Below, piece after piece: positions 59,979-64,000 of a stretch of DNA of 64,000 bases. The position numbers and the translations under genes were made by a program. Below the pieces are notes generated by a model. The model was not told the DNA's origin and did not search any database. It saw only the letters and a program-made list of their open reading frames with translations. Positions within the stretch are counted from its first letter, which is position 1. The number at the start of each line of letters is the position of its first letter. This DNA comes from Spirosoma sp. KUDC1026 (lineage in GTDB: Bacteria > Bacteroidota > Bacteroidia > Cytophagales > Spirosomataceae): assembly GCF_013375035.1 (NCBI RefSeq), contig NZ_CP056032.1:4896001-4960000 (forward strand). Direction: 5' to 3'.

Positions 59979-61181
59979 GTGACACCCTTGACTGAACTGA
60001 CTCTATATGTTTTGTTTATCTTTCTTACTAATGCTGTGCCGTTAAAAACTATCTTATCCGTTTGCCTTCTGCTTTTACCTTTCAGGGGTTTGTCAAAATC
60101 AGTAGGCGATACATTGACAACAACATATCTGATAGCAGTTAATCACTGGTTATTTGGGCGGGATAGCTTAGCTAAACAGCAGCTTTTAAACATGCCTGCT
60201 CAAACCACTTCAATAGAACAGGTTTCTGCATGGGGTCTGCTATTGGATGAATTTTATTACTGGCCGGGCCATTATCAGCGCTATTTGCAACTTGCCGATT
60301 CACTACACATTACTACCCGTTTTTATAGCTCAGCTAAACTGCTGGCTCAACAGCTACCCGTACAGTATCAGCTAAAAACTGACAGCCTGGAACTTCCTAT
60401 TCACCTTGGACCCAAGAGTCATCCAGTAATTGAAGTTCAGATAAATGGACGGATTTGCCGTCTAGTCCTCGACACAGGAGCACAAAGCACACTACTTTCC
60501 CGCCGATTTGCCAAACAATTGGGTGCAAAAAAGTTAACTGAAATGACTCTTAGTAATTATGACGGTAAAAACGTACCGGGTTCATTATTACTACTGGATT
60601 CGTTAATTCTGGGGGGCTTGACAATAAAGAATTTGCCTGCTGTTGCCGCCGGATTATCCTTTCCAGGTATTGATGGCTTGTTAGGTTGGGATGTTTTACG
60701 GCAGTTTGCTATAACAATTGATTACGCAAACCAACGTTTCTCGCTACGTCGTTCGAGCCACAAACCAAACTCTAATGCCAATTTGCTTGGTGGTAGTCTT
60801 CCGATGTTGCTGACCCGTAGCCTTTCCGGCAATCAATTAAATATAATGTTGGATACGGGAGCAGGTAATGAACTATCCATTTCGCCTACTGGGCTGACCA
60901 AAATTGGCAACTATGATACAAAACTAAATCTTTCTCTTTCAGCATCCGTAGGCCAATTCATTCGTGTAAGCCGGAAGCAGTTTATAAAGCGGATTGATAT
61001 TCACATCGACGGCGTGAATCATTCGTTTAAGAAGTCAGCTATATTTCGTACTGATGAAGTTATTGGTCAGGTTATCAGAGATGGCCTAATTGGTAGCCGG
61101 GCGTTTCGGAAAGGTATCTTGATGCTTGATGCGCCCAGCCATTGGTTTCATTATCAGTCCAGTCTGCAACGCAAGCGTTGA
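59979..61181 (+). CDS. Exported retropepsin-like aspartyl protease with two DTGA sites
   Basis: 400 residues if the GTG at 59979 is used; a GTG at 60036 gives 381 and a cleaner signal peptide (PLKTILSVCLLLLPFRG). No ATG is available near either. Two active-site motifs are present: LVLDTGAQSTLLS (Asp165) and IMLDTGAGNELSI (Asp292), each followed by the GLLGWDVL and LIGSRAF glycine motifs of retropepsin halves. So one chain may form a complete two-site enzyme. Probable periplasmic or surface protease. Confidence 0.78.
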   Translation: MTPLTELTLYVLFIFLTNAVPLKTILSVCLLLLPFRGLSKSVGDTLTTTYLIAVNHWLFGRDSLAKQQLLNMPAQTTSIEQVSAWGLLLDEFYYWPGHYQRYLQLADSLHITTRFYSSAKLLAQQLPVQYQLKTDSLELPIHLGPKSHPVIEVQINGRICRLVLDTGAQSTLLSRRFAKQLGAKKLTEMTLSNYDGKNVPGSLLLLDSLILGGLTIKNLPAVAAGLSFPGIDGLLGWDVLRQFAITIDYANQRFSLRRSSHKPNSNANLLGGSLPMLLTRSLSGNQLNIMLDTGAGNELSISPTGLTKIGNYDTKLNLSLSASVGQFIRVSRKQFIKRIDIHIDGVNHSFKKSAIFRTDEVIGQVIRDGLIGSRAFRKGILMLDAPSHWFHYQSSLQRKR

Positions 61182-61491
61182 GTATTCGTTCCGCGTCTGT
61201 TACCGTTTCAGTGAAAAGTCGCATGTCCCGAGGGAGGAAGTTCAGTTCAACCAAACGAGAATATAAAGGTTGTAAACCTTTATAGTTCAGTTAAATAGGT
61301 TATTGTTCATCACCCCCGTTGGCGTTGGATGATGCAAATAGCCAACAACGTAGCGGTAATGTTGTGTGAGACAAACAGCGAGACCCCAAAAGTTAGGTTT
61401 TTGTTCGTTAGCAGGTTACGTAATATTCCGTTCCTTGCGGCTCGATGGAAGCGGAAAGTATCGTAAGTACCAGTGAACCGGTTGTTTGAAA
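61182..61491. repeat. Spacer C of the accessory tail
   Basis: No gene. Contains the two blocks shared with spacer B (61227-61272, 61313-61369), the hairpin GTTGG...CCAAC, and TTTTGTTCGTTAGC (61399-61412) shared with spacer E. Confidence 0.65.
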
Positions 61492-61499
61492 TAACTTTG
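61492..61499 (+). promoter_or_regulatory. -7 box TAACTTTG before the Rpn-type nuclease
   Basis: Exact TAnnTTTG match ending four bases before ATG 61504; the gene thus carries its own promoter inside the spacer. Confidence 0.55.
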
Positions 61500-61503
61500 C
61501 TAC

Positions 61504-62361
61504 ATGGAGACCGGTATTTATATTCCCATCATTTCCGATTACGGATTCAAAGCAACCTTTGGCAACGAAGCTGACAGCTTATTTCTACGCACGGCCTTGC
61601 AGGCACTGATCAAATCAGAGACGCCCATTCGAGAAGTGCATTTTGATAAGAATGCGTTTGAAGCGCTGACCATTGACAGCCGGAGCGGCATTTTTGATTT
61701 AGCCTGTACCGATGAAAATGGCAGTCAGTTCATTGTGGAAATGCAGTTAGGATTCGCTCCGCATTTTGTTCAGCGGATGAAGTTTTATGCCTTGCATAAA
61801 TTCAATACGGTAGTAGAACGGGGTGAGTTTGATTATGCCAATTTGCCCAAAATCTATGCCATCGCCATTTTGGCGAAGAGCATTTTACCAACCGCTCATT
61901 TTCATACGGTTGCCAATCTACGGAGCGAAACAGGTGAAATCATTGACACTCAGATGACGTTTATTACGGTAGAATTGGCTAAGTTTAACAAACAAGTGGC
62001 TGAGATAGAGACCGATTTAGAGAAACTGGTTTACACCATGAAAACGCTCCATACGACCGAACCAACACAATATCCAGCTTTTTGGAATGAGGAATGGCTT
62101 AAACGTGCCATTGACGAATTGGACACTCGGAAGATGACTCCAGAAGAACGAGCGTATTTTGCTCGTGTAACAGCAGCCAACGCAGAAGCGGTAAAAGCAG
62201 AAAAGCAAAAGATTCGAGAAGCTGTTGAGCAAAAGGAAACCGAAGCCGTAACTAAAGCGCTCAAAGGCGGAAAGCTTACTATAGAGGAGATTGCAGAATA
62301 CATCGGTACTTCTATTGATTTCGTACTCGAAGTCCAGCGAAGCATTAGCAGAAACTCGTAA
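61504..62361 (+). CDS. Rpn/PD-(D/E)XK nuclease family protein
   Basis: 285 residues. YIPIISDYGFKATFGNEADS is the typical opening. The nuclease core is GIFDLACTDENGSQFIVEMQ with Asp and Glu-x-Gln; FVQRMKFYALHKF and LPKIYAIAILAKS follow. The last ~80 residues are charged, helical and end with EEIAEYIGTSIDFVLEVQ. The family includes recombination-promoting nucleases and domesticated transposases, often variable in copy number. It suits a mobile neighbourhood. Confidence 0.88.
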   Translation: METGIYIPIISDYGFKATFGNEADSLFLRTALQALIKSETPIREVHFDKNAFEALTIDSRSGIFDLACTDENGSQFIVEMQLGFAPHFVQRMKFYALHKFNTVVERGEFDYANLPKIYAIAILAKSILPTAHFHTVANLRSETGEIIDTQMTFITVELAKFNKQVAEIETDLEKLVYTMKTLHTTEPTQYPAFWNEEWLKRAIDELDTRKMTPEERAYFARVTAANAEAVKAEKQKIREAVEQKETEAVTKALKGGKLTIEEIAEYIGTSIDFVLEVQRSISRNS

Positions 62362-62573
62362 GTCACCTTCCGGGCAACAGTGTACAAGTTGCAAGAGCAA
62401 CGCCAATAGCCCTGCCGTTCATGTCCGTAATTCGCTATCAGCCTCCTGTGGTCGTTGGGCTCTTTCTGCTCCCAATAGCCTTGAGCGAAGTTAAATATAT
62501 GAGCTTAGTGTCTTTTGTTTGACTATCAACAACTTACCCAATATTCCAAACTCCTCTTACGATCAATACTTCT
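62362..62573. repeat. Spacer D of the accessory tail
   Basis: No gene. 62434-62480 (CTATCAGCCTCCTGTGGTCG, then GTTGGG...CCCAATAGCC) is related to spacer B at 59741-59774 and to spacer E at 62878-62900. Confidence 0.6.
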
Positions 62574-62831
62574 ATGCTTTCCAATAAGGACTATTCCCAA
62601 ATGACACTTAACGAATTGGTGTCGGAAGAGAAAAAGATGAACTCACAAAAAACTCCATTTGCGCTGTTCATTGGTGGTTTAGTTGGCGTTGCTGTTTGGT
62701 CCACTACCCACCAAGGAGGTTTTATAATGACTATCCTTTTACTGATTAGTGCTGTTTTATCGGGCAACGTATATTCAAGAAATCTGAAGAGCGTGCAGGC
62801 AGAAATAAGTCGCAGAGATAGTGTCGGTTAA
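62574..62831 (+). CDS. Small membrane protein
   Basis: 85 residues: a charged N-terminus (LNELVSEEKKMNSQK), two hydrophobic segments (FALFIGGLVGVAVW and IMTILLLISAVLSG) and a basic tail. No family recognised. Confidence 0.6.
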   Translation: MLSNKDYSQMTLNELVSEEKKMNSQKTPFALFIGGLVGVAVWSTTHQGGFIMTILLLISAVLSGNVYSRNLKSVQAEISRRDSVG

Positions 62832-63092
62832 TTAGCTTCTAAGTACCTGATTTCGACGAATAGTCGGTAATTCCCCACTATCAGCCCTGTGTACGCTGGA
62901 AACAAAAAAGTTGTGCGTGAACAAAGCTCCGGGCGACAAGGTGACCGGCTCGATATATAAGCGTTTTGTTCGTTAGCCAGAACCCGGGTGACCAGTAAAA
63001 TCCTTCAAATGATAAGGTTTTTTGCCTCTTGCTAAGTCTTTACGCTCCTGTATAATTCCTTTTGGTATTTATACAGTGTCTATTCCTACACC
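62832..63092. repeat. Spacer E of the accessory tail
   Basis: No gene. Shares CTATCAGCC..CTGTG with spacer D and TTTTGTTCGTTAGC (62964-62977) with spacer C. Confidence 0.55.
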
Positions 63093-63620
63093 ATGAATCA
63101 ACGCATAGCATTTGACCTGAGGCCCTGGACAAAGAATGACTTAGGCAGTTTAGTTCGGTACGCCAATAATCGGCACATTGCCCAGAATATGACCGACAAG
63201 TTTCCGCATCCGTACACGGAAACCGATGGGCTGTCATTCATTGACTTCGCCACGGCAGACAGCCCGATTCACCTGTTCGCGATAGACGTTGATACAGAAG
63301 CGGTTGGCGGGATTGGCATTCATCCTCAAACGGACATTCACCGAAAGAACGCAGAGCTTGGCTATTGGCTGGCCGAGCCTTTTTGGGGAAAAGGTATTAT
63401 CAGCGCAGCTATACGCCGAATTGTTGACTTTGCCTTTGACACGTATGATGTAGACAGGGTTTTCGCCAGACCATTCGGCACGAACGTAGCGTCCCAGCGA
63501 GCCCTTCAAAAGAACGGTTTCGTATTGGAAGCCCATTTCAAAGGGACGCTATACAAAAATGGGGAATATATAGATGAATTGGTTTATGCTGTGAGACGGC
63601 AAACCTGGAAGAACGATTAA
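63093..63620 (+). CDS. GNAT N-acetyltransferase, RimJ/RimL type
   Basis: 175 residues. FDLRPWTKNDLGSLVRYANN is the usual opening; AVGGIGIHP, AELGYWLAEPFWGKGIISAA (acetyl-CoA site region) and FARPFGTNVASQRALQKNGF follow the ribosomal-protein acetyltransferase-like group. Substrate unknown. A single gene between two spacers. Confidence 0.88.
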   Translation: MNQRIAFDLRPWTKNDLGSLVRYANNRHIAQNMTDKFPHPYTETDGLSFIDFATADSPIHLFAIDVDTEAVGGIGIHPQTDIHRKNAELGYWLAEPFWGKGIISAAIRRIVDFAFDTYDVDRVFARPFGTNVASQRALQKNGFVLEAHFKGTLYKNGEYIDELVYAVRRQTWKND

Positions 63621-63801
63621 TAAAGCCTGGTGACCCGTGTCGTAGAAAATAGGTTGCACGTATCGCCGGAAAGTTACCGGCCCAACTCAGCGAATGCATA
63701 CGGGTTGGCCTGGGCTTATTTCTAGCACGTAGCATCACGGTCAGTACCTATCGCGCTAGAACCTTTGTTCAGTCAACACATAGCCAAACAGCCAACAAAA
63801 A
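63621..63801. other. Spacer F of the accessory tail
   Basis: 181 bp without a gene. Contains GCCGGAAAGTTACCGGC, a short hairpin at about 63666-63682. Relation to the other spacers is not clear by eye. Confidence 0.4.
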
Positions 63802-64000
63802 ATGACACTACAATCAGTTTTAGTAATCCTTGTTCTGCTTTTTGCCTTAAAAGCAAATGCCCAAGTCCCGCCTGCAAACAAATACGACAATTCGTCCTTT
63901 CCCGAAGATAGAAAAGCGATTGAGCTGTTAAGCAGGAAAAATGACAGTACTCGGTTCAATAACGACGACTACATTGCCGTCGGCCCAGAGGGACGAATAT
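63802..64000 (+). CDS. Secreted protein, partial at the window edge
   Basis: 66 codons from ATG 63802 to the edge. Signal peptide SVLVILVLLFALKANAQ, then VPPANKYDNSSFPEDRKAIE and a polar stretch. Too little remains to place it in a family. Same strand as the other tail genes. Confidence 0.6.
   Translation, partial: MTLQSVLVILVLLFALKANAQVPPANKYDNSSFPEDRKAIELLSRKNDSTRFNNDDYIAVGPEGRI

Noticed and set aside
59873..61398. Integron attC core sites GTTAGAT (59873-59879) and GTTAGGT (61392-61398)
   Set aside because: They fit GTTRRRY but are not at the same place in the two spacers and lack a matching RYYYAAC partner, so they do not prove an integron.
1..64000. tRNA or rRNA genes
   Set aside because: No cloverleaf with a GTTCRANNC arm and no rRNA-like sequence was noticed on either strand.

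Overview
The window looks like chromosomal DNA of a Cytophagales bacterium of the Spirosoma/Fibrella kind (phylum Bacteroidota). The evidence is a SusC/SusD pair, other TonB-dependent receptors with carboxypeptidase-like N-terminal domains, a DUF4249 lipoprotein beside its receptor, DUF6660 and DUF2911 proteins, a T9SS-type C-terminal tail at the left edge, and repeated promoter -7 boxes of the form TAnnTTTG, several only a few bases before the start codon. Genus is inferred from gene content only. By eye the DNA is moderately GC-rich up to about 58.9 kb and clearly more AT-rich after that.

Layout. 0-7.3 kb: end of a secreted protein, an MFS transporter, two thioredoxin-fold proteins, then a minus-strand run SMP-30, FAD/NAD(P) protein, AEC permease. 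7.4-11.1 kb: TonB receptor plus DUF4249 lipoprotein. 11.2-22.5 kb: carbohydrate block with four Gfo/Idh/MocA oxidoreductases (three with Tat signals), aldose 1-epimerase, mannonate dehydratase and a ThuA protein. 22.5-24.8 kb: gene decay (a doubly broken lipoprotein gene and a dehydrogenase remnant) and nested palindromic repeats around a DUF2911 gene. 24.8-33.1 kb: GH3 glycosidase, TetR regulator with a TetX-like flavin monooxygenase, FkbM methyltransferase, JmjC/cupin protein, DUF2306 protein, GNAT and a response regulator. 33.4-38.1 kb: SusC/SusD; the SusD signal-peptide region holds a 23-bp tandem repeat. 38.3-47.2 kb: two small secreted proteins, an SDR, a 36-aa ORF unit, modBC, a CLC protein, an M13 peptidase and a GH18 chitinase. 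47.5-50.8 kb: probable metal locus (DUF6660, TonB receptor, CDF-like transporter). 51-55.8 kb: WYL regulator, DUF1761, YdeI-like protein, a Gdx guanidinium exporter behind what reads as a guanidine-II riboswitch, a nitroreductase, and a Fe/B12-type binding lipoprotein. 55.8-58.9 kb: TPP riboswitch and thiamin salvage operon thiM-thiE-thiD-tenA. 58.9-64 kb: AT-richer accessory tail of six unrelated single genes, all on the plus strand, separated by related non-coding sequences.

The most interesting items are (1) the gene-cassette-like tail with shared spacer sequences, (2) the two ACGR-loop hairpins before gdx, (3) the 23-bp tandem repeat in the SusD signal peptide, which would shift frame on each copy change, (4) two families of large palindromic repeats present in both orientations, and (5) a promoter / 36-aa ORF / hairpin / terminator unit at 40.5-40.9 kb.
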